This document shows positions 17,190 to 25,717 of a stretch of 64,000 nucleotides of DNA, piece after piece. Within the stretch, counting starts at the first letter, position 1. The number at the start of each line of letters is the position of its first letter. Made by a program: the position numbers and the translations under genes. The stretch lies in the NCBI GenBank assembly GCA_900469965.1, contig UBZP01000017.1:462564-526563 (forward strand). Direction: 5' to 3'. Under the pieces are notes generated by a model, which saw only the letters and a list, made by a program, of their open reading frames with translations, did no database searches and had not been told where the DNA came from. Origin of the DNA: Hyphomicrobiales bacterium. GTDB taxonomy: Bacteria > Pseudomonadota > Alphaproteobacteria > Rhizobiales > Rhizobiaceae.

Positions 17190-18419
17190 ATGACGCAAAT
17201 CGAGAATGCCTGGGGCGCCGGCCCCGACGACGGATATGAGGCGCTGGCGGCGCCGTTTCGCCCGATCTTCGCGGACATCGCAGCAAAGGCCACCGATCGT
17301 GACCTGCAGCGCGACCTCCCGCACGAACCGATCCGCCGCCTGAAGGCGGCCGGTTTCGGCGCCGTGCGCCTGCCGGTGGCGGCGGGTGGCAAGGGGGCGA
17401 GCCTGCCGCAATTCTTTAACCTGCTGATCGAGCTTTCCGCCGCCGATTCCAACGTCACGCAGGCCCTGCGCGCCCATTTCGGCTTCACCGAAGATATCCT
17501 GAACACGAAGGACGTGGAGCGCCGCGCCCGCTGGTTCGGCCGCATCGCGCGCGGGGAGACGGCCGGCAGCGCCTGGAGCGAGATCGGGGCCGGGGCGACA
17601 CTCGACCGCTTCTCCACCCATGTCGCGGAGAAGGACGGGACGCTCGTTCTCAATGGCGCGAAGTACTACACGACCGGCTCGCTCTTCGCCGACTGGATCG
17701 ATGTCGGCGCGTCCAATGCGGCCGGCGAGGGCATATCTGTCGCCGTGCGCCGCGAGGCTGCCGGTGTCGAGGTCGTCGACGACTGGGACGGTTTCGGCCA
17801 GACGCTGACGGCGAGCGGCACCACGACCTTCCGCGATGTCGTGGTTGAGCCGCAGGATATCGTCGTCGATGAGGAGCGCTTCAAATACGGCGCCGCCTTC
17901 TACCAGCTCGTGCATCTCGCCACGCTCGCAGGCATTGGCCGGGCGATCACCGCCGATGTCGCCAGGGCCGTGGCGGAGCGCCGCCGCACCTACACCCACG
18001 CCGCCGCGGCGCGCTCCAGCGAGGATCCGCAGGTCCTGCAGGTGGTGGGGCGCATCCGCGCCGCCGCCTATGCCGCGGGGGCGATCACCCTCCAGGCGGC
18101 ACGCAGCCTGGAGCGTGCCTTCGCGGTGCATTTCGTCGACGATGCGGTGGCCGAGGAAAAGGCGAATGCCATTGCCGAACTCGAGGCCGCGCAGGCCCAG
18201 ACGGTCGTCTCCGATCTCATCCTCGAGGCTTCGACGCTGCTCTTCGATGCGCTCGGCGCTTCGGCGACGAAGAAGCCCGCCGGCCTCGACCGACACTGGC
18301 GCAACGCCCGCACGCTCGCCTCGCACAATCCGCGCATCTACAAGCACCGCATCATCGGCGACTTCGCCGTCAACGGCACGCCGCCACCCTATCAGTGGCG
18401 CATCGGCGCCAGTGCCTGA
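17190..18419 (+). CDS. SfnB/DszC-like acyl-CoA dehydrogenase-fold flavoprotein (copy 3)
   Basis: 409-aa flavoprotein related to the gene at 7935-9161. Shared segments include AAGFGAVRLPVAAGG, WSEIGAGATLDRF, LNGAKYYTTGSLFADWIDV, VVDDWDGFGQTLTASG and the C-terminal LDRHWRNARTLASHNPRIYK. RBS AGAAGAG precedes the ATG. It is monocistronic and divergent from the amino-acid-type transporter. Likely role: FMNH2-linked oxidation of an organosulfur intermediate when sulfate is scarce. Confidence 0.85.
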   Translation: MTQIENAWGAGPDDGYEALAAPFRPIFADIAAKATDRDLQRDLPHEPIRRLKAAGFGAVRLPVAAGGKGASLPQFFNLLIELSAADSNVTQALRAHFGFTEDILNTKDVERRARWFGRIARGETAGSAWSEIGAGATLDRFSTHVAEKDGTLVLNGAKYYTTGSLFADWIDVGASNAAGEGISVAVRREAAGVEVVDDWDGFGQTLTASGTTTFRDVVVEPQDIVVDEERFKYGAAFYQLVHLATLAGIGRAITADVARAVAERRRTYTHAAAARSSEDPQVLQVVGRIRAAAYAAGAITLQAARSLERAFAVHFVDDAVAEEKANAIAELEAAQAQTVVSDLILEASTLLFDALGASATKKPAGLDRHWRNARTLASHNPRIYKHRIIGDFAVNGTPPPYQWRIGASA

Positions 18420-18682
18420 CGACCGCAGCAAGGCAAGGCTTGCTCCCCGGAACGGCGCTTCGCGGGCGCCGTCCGCCGGGCGTCGTGGCTGACGGCTCGA
18501 TGACGGGGTGGCGGAAAGCGAGGCGGGCGTTTCGACCTCGCCCGCACCGCGGCGCCGGACGGCTGCCATGATTTCATTGCGCGTACGGGGACGGTCGCTC
18601 CAAGGCCGCCCATGGCGGCAGCCTGCGGCGCACCTCTCCGGCGAGGGCGACCGGTTTCCTGTGCGGCGAGCGGAGATTGACC

Positions 18683-19927
18683 TTACCCGGTGTATTCGAT
18701 GATCGACAGACCGGCATTGTAGTCGGTGGCGTAGACGAGGCCGCTTGCGTCGACAAAGACGTCGGCGGACTGGATCACCCTCGCTCGTCCCGGTCGCCTG
18801 TCGGTCATCGTGCGGGGAGGGGCGGGGACCAGGGCCGCGGTTTCCCGCGGACGGTAGGGATCGGAAATGTCGAAGGCGCGGATGCCGGCATTCTGCCAGG
18901 TCGCGAAGATCAGCGTGTCGGAAACGAAGGCGCCCGGCCGGTTCTCGTGCAGGTTATGCGGGCCGAAATGGCCGCCCTTCCGCGCATAGTCGATCTCGCC
19001 GGGGGTCGGGAAGGTCGAGATGCTGATCGGATTGCCCGGTTCGCGGATGTCGAAGACCCAGGTGTGCTTGCGGCCGTCCTCCTCATGGTCGAGTACCGCC
19101 TCGTCGGCGACGACGAGCAGGCCGCGCCCGACCAGCGGCAGCGGCGAATGCGTGCCGCCGCCATAGGGCGGGCACCAGTTGTGGTGCTTGATCAGTTTCG
19201 GATCGGCATGGTCCCTGACGTCGAGCAGGGTCAACCCGCCGTCGCGCCAGCAGGCATAGGCCGTATCGCCGTGGACGAGGGCGTGGTGCAGGCCGTAGCG
19301 GCGGCCTTCCGGCGCCGTCGAGATTTCCCCGGCCGCCTTGTTCATGCCCGGCAGCCACCAGCGACCGACCAGTTCCGGCTTCGTCGGATCGGCGATGTCG
19401 ATGGTGACGAAGATGTAGTCGGTGAAGCCGTCGAGCAGCGCCGAGGCGTAGGCATGGCGGCCGCCGACGTACCAGAGGCGGTGGAAGCCTATGCCGTCGA
19501 CGTCGAGCTGGCCGATCTTCCGCGGCCTGTCCGGCGTCGAGATGTCGTAGACCGTCATGCCCGCCGTCCAGGCCCGTTTGGCCGTCGCGCCGCCGATCGT
19601 CTCTCCGACCGGTCTGGTGTAGTAGGCCTTCTCGTCGGCAAAGGTCTCGACGCCCGCGAACAGGTCCAGGGCGTTGATCACCAGCAGGAGGTCGTCATGC
19701 GTCTGGAGATGGATGTTCCAGGTGTTCGGCGGCGCCGGCACATAGGTGACATCGCCCGGCCTCTTCGGATCGCGCACGTCGACGATGGAAAAGCCCTGAG
19801 ACCAGGGATGGCCGACATAGGCGAAGCCGCGATGGACCATCAGTTGCAGCCCGTCGCCGCGGCCGCCGATGTCGGAATGACCGACCAGTTTCATGTTACG
19901 GGCGAAATCGGGGGGCGGAAGGCTCAT
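18683..19927 (-). CDS. LVIVD-repeat beta-propeller protein
   Basis: 414-aa protein of the LVIVD repeat type, predicted beta-propeller. Repeating strands are visible as GFSIVDVRDPKRPG, GMTVYDISTPDRPRKIG, IFVTIDIADPTKPELVG, GLTLLDVRDHADPKLI, TWVFDIREPGNP and GIRAFDISDPYRPRETA, i.e. about six blades ending in a D-P-x-x-P turn. Conserved His occur in FHRLWYVGGRHAYA, GLHHALVHGD and GGHFGPHNLHE, a pattern that could bind a metal. No signal peptide is seen. It sits between an SfnB gene and the flavin reductase, in the same direction as the latter. Function unknown; a sulfur role is inferred from place only. Confidence 0.8.
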   Translation of the reverse strand: MSLPPPDFARNMKLVGHSDIGGRGDGLQLMVHRGFAYVGHPWSQGFSIVDVRDPKRPGDVTYVPAPPNTWNIHLQTHDDLLLVINALDLFAGVETFADEKAYYTRPVGETIGGATAKRAWTAGMTVYDISTPDRPRKIGQLDVDGIGFHRLWYVGGRHAYASALLDGFTDYIFVTIDIADPTKPELVGRWWLPGMNKAAGEISTAPEGRRYGLHHALVHGDTAYACWRDGGLTLLDVRDHADPKLIKHHNWCPPYGGGTHSPLPLVGRGLLVVADEAVLDHEEDGRKHTWVFDIREPGNPISISTFPTPGEIDYARKGGHFGPHNLHENRPGAFVSDTLIFATWQNAGIRAFDISDPYRPRETAALVPAPPRTMTDRRPGRARVIQSADVFVDASGLVYATDYNAGLSIIEYTG

Positions 19928-20100
19928 GGCGCCACTTCTTGAGGAGGATCGGGATGCCGCAAGGCGTCCGTCGTGAAGATGGTCGGTAACCTGCCCGGCG
20001 CGCGCTCATTTCACGACCGAAGGCGGAGGCGAGGGGTGATTGCCCGAGACTGGGGTGCTCGCCAGCGCCCGCGGGGAGAAGCGGGCACCCCACCCGCGGG

Positions 20101-20661
20101 TTAGGCGAAATCCGGGGCGTTCAGGGGCGTGAAGGCGCCATAGCGGCCGTTGCTGTAGACGAGCGACCGGCCGTCGCCGATGTTCACCTCGACGACACGG
20201 CCAAGGATGATGCCATGGCTGTGGCGCTCGATGATCTCCTCGACAACGCAATCGATGGATGCGAGGGCGCCGTGGAGCACGGGAGCGCCGCTGAGCCGCG
20301 TCAGCCAGTTCGCCCCCTCGTAGCGCGCCTCGCCCTTCGTTCCGCCGATGCCGGCGAAGCGGTTTGCGATCGCCTCATGCTCGTGGCCGAGGATATTGAC
20401 GCAGAAGTGGCCGTAGCGGCTGATGACGGGGAAGGTCGAGGAACTGCGGTTGATGTTGACGATCATCGTCGGCGGCTCCATCGACAGGGCCGTTGCCGAT
20501 GTGACCGTCGCCCCCGTCCGGTCGGTGCCGACGCCGGCCGTGATCACCGAGACGGCGCCGGACACTGTCCTCATGGCGGACTTCAGCAGCGCGGGATCGA
20601 CGATGGCGCGCGGGCCTTCGGCATCGTCGTGCTCGTTGCGCGTCAGGCTGACCATGTTCAT
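20101..20661 (-). CDS. Flavin reductase (HpaC/NADH:FMN oxidoreductase family)
   Basis: 186-aa flavin reductase domain protein that would supply FMNH2 to two-component monooxygenases. The family's VSGAVSVITAGV opening, the GATVTSATALSMEPPTMIV loop, the FCVNILGHEHEAIANRFAG segment and the closing SLVYSNGRYGAF are all visible. The ATG at 20661 has AGAGG six bases upstream. The DmoA-like enzyme, SsuD and the SfnB proteins all lack a neighbouring reductase, so this gene is the obvious shared donor. A TTCTATT motif lies upstream at 20733-20739. Confidence 0.88.
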   Translation of the reverse strand: MNMVSLTRNEHDDAEGPRAIVDPALLKSAMRTVSGAVSVITAGVGTDRTGATVTSATALSMEPPTMIVNINRSSSTFPVISRYGHFCVNILGHEHEAIANRFAGIGGTKGEARYEGANWLTRLSGAPVLHGALASIDCVVEEIIERHSHGIILGRVVEVNIGDGRSLVYSNGRYGAFTPLNAPDFA

Positions 20662-20860
20662 TCGCGACCTCTTCTCTTGCCGCCCCGTGGGAGCATTTCG
20701 CGGCCAGCATGCAAATGGTTGCTTCTATTGTCAATAAAATTTATGGATTTAATATCATTGGGACTCGCCACTGCAGCATTCGGCGCCGCGAACGTCGTAT
20801 GCGCTCGTAGAACGGAAACGATAGGCTATGATCGCGTGTGGAACCGTAGAGTTGAGGGAA
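20662..20860. promoter_or_regulatory. Divergent promoter region, flavin reductase / FAD-binding protein
   Basis: The AT-rich stretch 20715-20760 contains TTCTATT (20733-20739), a one-base variant of the motif shared by other sulfur promoters in this window. Confidence 0.35.
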
Positions 20861-22294
20861 ATGATTGCGACGCCGGTCATTCGTTCCGTGGCAATCGTGG
20901 GCGGCGGCTTTGCCGGCGCCGCGGCGGCCTATCATCTCGCCGCCCGGTTGCCGCACGGTACGGCCAGAATCACCGTCTACGAGCCACGCGCCTTCCTGGG
21001 AGGCGGGCTTGCCTACGACACCGAGGAACCCGTACACCGCATCAACGTGCCGGCCGTACGGATGACATTGCTGCCGGGCGACGACGAACATTTCCTGCGC
21101 TGGCTCGCAGACAGCGGTACCCTGGCGGACGATCCGGCGGCCACGACGGCGGACGGCCATGTGTTCGCACGCCGTTCGGCCTTCGGCCGCTACGTGGCGG
21201 CCCAGCTCGAGCCGCTCTTGGCGAGTGGCGTGGTGGAGCATCGCAAGGCGCGCGTGCGCGCCGTTGCGCCGGTCGGCGACGGGCGCTGGCGTGTGGAAGC
21301 CGAGGGCTGCTCCACGCTCCTTGCGGACGTCGTGATCGTCGCCACGACCCATCCGAGCCCGCAGGCGCCTGCAGCGCTCGCGCGGGCCTTGGAAGGACAC
21401 CCGCGCTATGTCCCGGACGCCACCGTTCCCGGGGCCCTGTCCCCGATCCGTTCCGGTGATCGGGTGATGATCGTGGGCGCGGGGCTGACGGCTGCGGATG
21501 TGATTGCCGTGCTGGACGCCGCCGGGCACCGGGGCGCGATTGCCGCGGTGTCCCGCCGCGGACTGCGCTCGCGCGGTCATCATCTTCCGCCACAGGAGCC
21601 GTTCGGCGAGTTCGTCACGAGCCCGGCCCGTTCGGCCCGGTCGCTGCTGAGGCGCGTGCGCCGGGCGGTGGCGGAGGCGGCAGCCGTGGGGGTGACCTGG
21701 CACGCGGTCTTTGACCGTCTGAGGACGCAGGGGAGCGACATCTGGCGGGCGCTGCCCGTCATAGAACAGCGGCGGCTCGTGCGTTTCCTGCGGCCCTATT
21801 GGGACGTCCACCGCTTCCGGATCGCGCCGCAGGTGGAGGCCGTCATCGAGCACAGGCTCGCGGCGGGCACGTTGACGGTCGATGCCGCCGCGATCGTCGG
21901 CGTCGAGCGCCAGGAAACCGGAGAAATCGCCGTCCGCCTCCGCCAGCGCCGGGACGGGAAGACGGTCGAGAAGCGCTGCGACGCCGTCGTGGTCACCACC
22001 GGGCCGGGGCACAGCGGGGTCCTGCGAAGCCAGCCGTTCCTGGCCGGGCTCGCCACGGCGGGCGTGCTGCAGCTCGACACGGTCGGGCTCGGCATCGCGG
22101 TCGACGATAGCAGCCGACCGCTCGCTGCCGACGGCAGGTCCGCGCAGGCGCTCTACATCGCGGGCCCCTTGGCCCGTGGCACGTTCGGCGAACTGATGGG
22201 CCTGCCGCAGGTCACCGAACACGCGATCTTCGTGGCGGAGCAGGTTGCGCGCGATCTGATGCGCGCGGACGGAATGGCGACCTCGTCGCGGTGA
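20861..22294 (+). CDS. FAD/NAD(P)-binding oxidoreductase-like protein
   Basis: 477 aa from the ATG at 20861 (GAGGG lies just before it); an ATG at 20828 would add 11 residues. The N-terminal Rossmann motif IVGGGFAGAAAAYHLA binds FAD; GGGLAYDTEEPVHRINVPA and a second dinucleotide motif MIVGAGLTAADVIAVL near residue 200 fit the NAD_binding_9/HcpB-like group. Substrate unknown. The gene is divergent from the flavin reductase, so a link to sulfur metabolism is possible. It is followed by a convergent LysR gene. Confidence 0.75.
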   Translation: MIATPVIRSVAIVGGGFAGAAAAYHLAARLPHGTARITVYEPRAFLGGGLAYDTEEPVHRINVPAVRMTLLPGDDEHFLRWLADSGTLADDPAATTADGHVFARRSAFGRYVAAQLEPLLASGVVEHRKARVRAVAPVGDGRWRVEAEGCSTLLADVVIVATTHPSPQAPAALARALEGHPRYVPDATVPGALSPIRSGDRVMIVGAGLTAADVIAVLDAAGHRGAIAAVSRRGLRSRGHHLPPQEPFGEFVTSPARSARSLLRRVRRAVAEAAAVGVTWHAVFDRLRTQGSDIWRALPVIEQRRLVRFLRPYWDVHRFRIAPQVEAVIEHRLAAGTLTVDAAAIVGVERQETGEIAVRLRQRRDGKTVEKRCDAVVVTTGPGHSGVLRSQPFLAGLATAGVLQLDTVGLGIAVDDSSRPLAADGRSAQALYIAGPLARGTFGELMGLPQVTEHAIFVAEQVARDLMRADGMATSSR

Positions 22295-22493
22295 GCGGCA
22301 GGAGCGCCAGGGTGGCCCGTCAACCCTTCATGGCGTTCCATAATGTATATTATGCGAGAAATTGGTCTAGCCGGGGTGGGTTCCAGTTTCAAATGCAGCG
22401 AAGGCGATATTCGCCAGGATTCCGGGAGGATGAAATGGCCACCTGCAGTGGCACATGGACGAACATCGCCTCCCCCAGGCGCTCCGTCCCGAG

Positions 22494-23393
22494 CTAGTCC
22501 AGCGTCCGTACGAGCTTGACGAGCCAGTCGACGAAGACGCGCACCTTGTTGCTGAGGTGCCGTGTCTGCGGATAGACGACGTAGAGCGGCAGCGGCTCGC
22601 AGGTCCAGTCGGTCAGCACCGGCACCAGGCGGCCGTCGGCGAGCGCTTCGCGGGCCATGAACAGCGGCGCCTGCGCGACGCCGAAGCCCGACATGATGGC
22701 GGTCATGTAGGTGCGGGCGTCGTTGGCGGAGACGAGGTAGCGGGGCACGATCTCGGTGGTCTCGCCGTTCCTCGCGAACTCCATCGGCAGGATCCGCCCG
22801 GCCTGGGCCTGGAGGTAGCCGACGGCGAAATGGTCGCGCGTCAGGTCTTCCGGTTCGGACGGCAGGCCATGCTTCTCGATATAAAGCGGGGCCGCACAGG
22901 TGATCATCCGCATCTCCGACACCTTGCGGGCGACCAGCGACTGGTCGCTGGGCGTTCCGCCGCGCAAGGCGCAGTCGACGTTCTCGGCGATGTAGTCGAC
23001 CAGGCGGTCGCCGACGCCGAGGTCGATATGGATCTGCGGATAGCGGGTGTGGAAATCGCACAGGGCCGGAACGACCAGGAGGTCGGCAAAGGCGCCCGCC
23101 ATCTCGACGCGCAGGCGGCCGGACGGCTGGGCCTGCGAATTGGTGAGCGAGCCGTCGAGCTCGTCGATCTCCGACAGGATCTGTGTTGCCCGCTCATAAT
23201 AGAGCGCGCCGTCGGTGGTCACCATGACCCGCCGCGTGGTACGGTTCAGAAGCGTGGTGCGCAGATGCGCCTCCAATCCCTGAATGAGATTGGTGACGGT
23301 GGTCTTGGGCATGTTGAGAGCGGTGGCGGCGCGCGAGAAATTGCCCGTCTCCACCACTCGAACGAAGACCCGCATCGCCGAAAGCTGGTCCAA
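22494..23393 (-). CDS. LysR-family transcriptional regulator
   Basis: 299 aa. The TTG at 23393 is the probable start: it gives the standard LysR opening MDQLSAMRVFVRVVETGNFS and has AAGGA eight bases upstream. The HTH is SRAATALNMPKTTVTNLIQGLE; the C-terminal effector domain follows from about residue 90. It is divergent from the hydrolase-like/RND efflux operon, the usual arrangement for a LysR activator of its neighbour. The effector is unknown. Confidence 0.92.
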   Translation of the reverse strand: MDQLSAMRVFVRVVETGNFSRAATALNMPKTTVTNLIQGLEAHLRTTLLNRTTRRVMVTTDGALYYERATQILSEIDELDGSLTNSQAQPSGRLRVEMAGAFADLLVVPALCDFHTRYPQIHIDLGVGDRLVDYIAENVDCALRGGTPSDQSLVARKVSEMRMITCAAPLYIEKHGLPSEPEDLTRDHFAVGYLQAQAGRILPMEFARNGETTEIVPRYLVSANDARTYMTAIMSGFGVAQAPLFMAREALADGRLVPVLTDWTCEPLPLYVVYPQTRHLSNKVRVFVDWLVKLVRTLD

Positions 23394-23555
23394 TTCCGTC
23401 GTCCTTCTCGCTGCAATGCACTATTATTCGAAACTTGGAACAGTGATGCCCAAAATCCCGCCCTTATCCAAGGGGGATGGAATAATAATATAGGAATTAA
23501 GTTGAGCAGGCACCCTTCCCTTCCGGAAGCAGGTTGTATGCGAAAGGCCAGAGCG
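23394..23555. promoter_or_regulatory. Divergent promoter region of LysR gene and RND operon
   Basis: The gap is AT-rich and holds TATTATTC (23422-23429) and GAATAATA (23480-23487), inverted 8-mers about 50 bases apart that could bracket a LysR binding region. A GC stem CCCTT-ATCC-AAGGG lies between them. Confidence 0.35.
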
Positions 23556-24368
23556 ATGAAAAGCGAATGGCGGGAGATGGAAGTCGACGGTGCGGCGGAC
23601 CGCTATATGCCGATCCGCATCTACGACAGCGCCACCCGCGGAAAGACACCGCCGCTTGTGCTGTATTTCAGCGGCGGCGCCTTTCTCGACAGAGATAGGA
23701 ACGGTGAAAGCCCGATTGCAAGGGCGTTTGCCAATTCGGGGGCGGTCGTCGTCGAGGCGGACTACGCCAAGCCCTCGGAGAACGTCTTTCCGAAGGCGCT
23801 GGAATTCGCCTTCTCCGCGTTGCGCTGCCTGAGCGGCAAGCGCAAGCAGTTCGGCAGCCAGCGTTCGCTGCTGCTCGTCGCCGGCGAAGAGGCGGGCGGC
23901 AATCTGGCGGCGGGCGTGGCGCTGAAGGCGCGCGACCAGATGCCGGACGAGATCGACGGCCAGATCCTGCTGTCGCCTCTGATCGACCCGCTGATGGCCA
24001 CGGCCTCCTTCCGCGAAGCCGAAGGGGCCGGGATGCGGGAACGGTGGACGGAAGGCTGGAACCATTATCTCGGTTCCGGCGGGGGGTATTGCCACCCCTA
24101 TGCCGCGCCGGGACATTGTTCGCGTCTGTCAGGAGTGGCTCCCGCACTCATCCTGACATCCGCGGATGACCCGTTGCGGGACGAGGCCGCCGACTACGCC
24201 GCACGCCTGGCGGCGGCCGGCGTGACCGTGAAGAGCCGGGTGCTCCCGGCCTGCCGGGGCTGGACGCAAATATATGGTGCGGACCGGACGGAGGGTTGTG
24301 CGCCCCCGGACGAACTCCGCAGGGAATTTGAGGACTTTATCGGGGAACTGCAAAACAGGACCTCCTGA
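23556..24368 (+). CDS. Alpha/beta-hydrolase-fold protein, predicted catalytically inactive
   Basis: 270 aa from the ATG at 23556 (an ATG at 23538 is also possible). The fold is that of HSL-type esterases, but the active-site motifs are changed. The oxyanion HGGG region reads FSGGAFLD. The nucleophile elbow, normally GDSAGG, reads GEEAGGNLA, with Glu112 in the Ser place. The position of the catalytic His reads ACRGW with Arg234. Only the Asp in SADDPLRDE (Asp205) is kept. It may be a binding or scaffold protein, or use an unusual mechanism. It heads the RND efflux operon, 47 bases before the adaptor gene. Confidence 0.75.
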   Translation: MKSEWREMEVDGAADRYMPIRIYDSATRGKTPPLVLYFSGGAFLDRDRNGESPIARAFANSGAVVVEADYAKPSENVFPKALEFAFSALRCLSGKRKQFGSQRSLLLVAGEEAGGNLAAGVALKARDQMPDEIDGQILLSPLIDPLMATASFREAEGAGMRERWTEGWNHYLGSGGGYCHPYAAPGHCSRLSGVAPALILTSADDPLRDEAADYAARLAAAGVTVKSRVLPACRGWTQIYGADRTEGCAPPDELRREFEDFIGELQNRTS

Positions 24369-24415
24369 TTTTGAGACAAGAGATCGGTCCCATCTAGGAC
24401 CGCAAGGAGATAGCA

Positions 24416-25597
24416 ATGTCGTCGAACAAGAGACGCTGGGCCCTGTGGGGCGCCGGCCTGGGAATCTTCGCGTCCGTTTCCGGCGCAGCCCTGCATCTGG
24501 ATTTCACCCCGGACGCGCATGCGACGTCCGAGGCCGCGGCACCGGCTCCGGCCGTGCCGGTCACCGTCGTCGCCGTTCAACCGCGCAGCGTGACGACCTG
24601 GCAGGAGTTTTCCGGCAGGCTCGAGGCGGTCGACCGGGTGGAGGTCCGCTCCCGCGTCGCCGGTGCGATCCAGTCTGCGCATTTCCGCGAGGGCGCGCTG
24701 GTCAAGGCCGGCGACCTCCTGGTGAAGATCGACCCGGCGCCCTTCGAAGCGGCGGTCGCCCAGGCCGAAGGCCTCGTCGCCTCGGCCCGCGCCAAGCTCG
24801 ATCTCGCCGATACCGAACTCGAGCGCGGCCGCAAGCTGGTCGTGAAGAACACGATCTCCGACAGCGACTTCGCCCAGCGCCAGAGCCTCCGCAGCGAGGC
24901 GCTGGCGAACCTGCAGGCGGCCGAGGCGGCGCTGACCACGGCACGCCTCGAACTCGGCTATACCGAGATCCGCGCGCCGATCTCCGGACGCGTCGGCAAG
25001 CTGGAGATCACCGCCGGCAATCTCGTCGCCGCGGGGTCGGCCTCCCCTGCCCTGACGACGCTGGTGTCCTCCGGCCCGATCTATGCGAGCTTCAACGCCA
25101 ATGAGGAGCTGGTGGCGCGCGCGCTCGCCGAGCTTCCCGCAGCCGCCAACGGGCTCGCCGCGATCGACCAGATCCCGGTCGAGATCGGCACGCTCGGCGA
25201 CGAGGGCACGCCGCTCGTCGGCAAGCTCCAGCTCATCGACAACGAGGTGGATGCGCAAAGCGGCACGATCCGCGTCCGCGCCGTCTTCGACAATCCCGGC
25301 GACCGGCTCATTCCCGGCCAGTTCGTCCGCATCCGCCTCGGCGAGCCGAAGGCCGAGGAACGGCTGATGGTCAGCGAACGCGCGGTCGGCACCGACCAGG
25401 ACAAGAAGTTCGTCTTCGTCGTCGACAGCGGCAACACCGTCAACTACCGCCAGGTGCAGCTCGGCGCCTCGGTCGAGGGCATGCGCATCGTCGAAAAGGG
25501 CCTTTCGCCTGGCGACCGGATCATCGTCAACGGGTTGCAGCGCGTGCGCGCCGGCGTCGTCGTCGATCCGCAGACGGAAGTGGCAGCGGCCCAGTAA
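24416..25597 (+). CDS. RND efflux periplasmic adaptor (AcrA/MexA-like)
   Basis: Membrane-fusion protein, 393 aa, linking an RND pump to an outer-membrane channel. N-terminal hydrophobic anchor WALWGAGLGIFASVSGAAL; lipoyl halves around VRSRVAGAIQSAHFREGALVKAGD and YTEIRAPISGRVG flanking a coiled coil (AEGLVASARAKLDLADTELERG); beta-barrel and C-terminal membrane-proximal domains follow. There is no Cys lipobox. No outer-membrane factor gene is present in this window, so TolC must be supplied from elsewhere. Confidence 0.93.
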   Translation: MSSNKRRWALWGAGLGIFASVSGAALHLDFTPDAHATSEAAAPAPAVPVTVVAVQPRSVTTWQEFSGRLEAVDRVEVRSRVAGAIQSAHFREGALVKAGDLLVKIDPAPFEAAVAQAEGLVASARAKLDLADTELERGRKLVVKNTISDSDFAQRQSLRSEALANLQAAEAALTTARLELGYTEIRAPISGRVGKLEITAGNLVAAGSASPALTTLVSSGPIYASFNANEELVARALAELPAAANGLAAIDQIPVEIGTLGDEGTPLVGKLQLIDNEVDAQSGTIRVRAVFDNPGDRLIPGQFVRIRLGEPKAEERLMVSERAVGTDQDKKFVFVVDSGNTVNYRQVQLGASVEGMRIVEKGLSPGDRIIVNGLQRVRAGVVVDPQTEVAAAQ

Positions 25598-25606
25598 CAC
25601 TCACGA

Positions 25607-25631
25607 CCGGCGGGTCGCGCCCGCCGGATTT
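25607..25631 (+). terminator. GC-rich hairpin between adaptor and pump genes (possible attenuator)
   Basis: Perfect 8-bp arms CCGGCGGG (25607-25614) and CCCGCCGG (25620-25627), 5-base loop, then ATTTT. It lies 10 bases after the adaptor stop and 90 bases before the pump. As the pump gene has no obvious promoter of its own, this is more likely a partial terminator or stabilising stem than a full stop. Confidence 0.55.
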
Positions 25632-25717
25632 TCCGATCGTTCAACTCTGCCTGCGGCCGCCGGCCGCAAGCCGGGGACTTTGCGTCCCGCGTTCAGCCCT
25701 TTGGAGAGGGTACCGCC

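Noticed and set aside
16782..18569. A 595-codon open frame on the minus strand opposite SfnB copy 3
   Set aside because: It is the antisense shadow of a high-GC gene with clear family motifs on the plus strand; the translation is Arg/Gly/Ala-rich without motifs.
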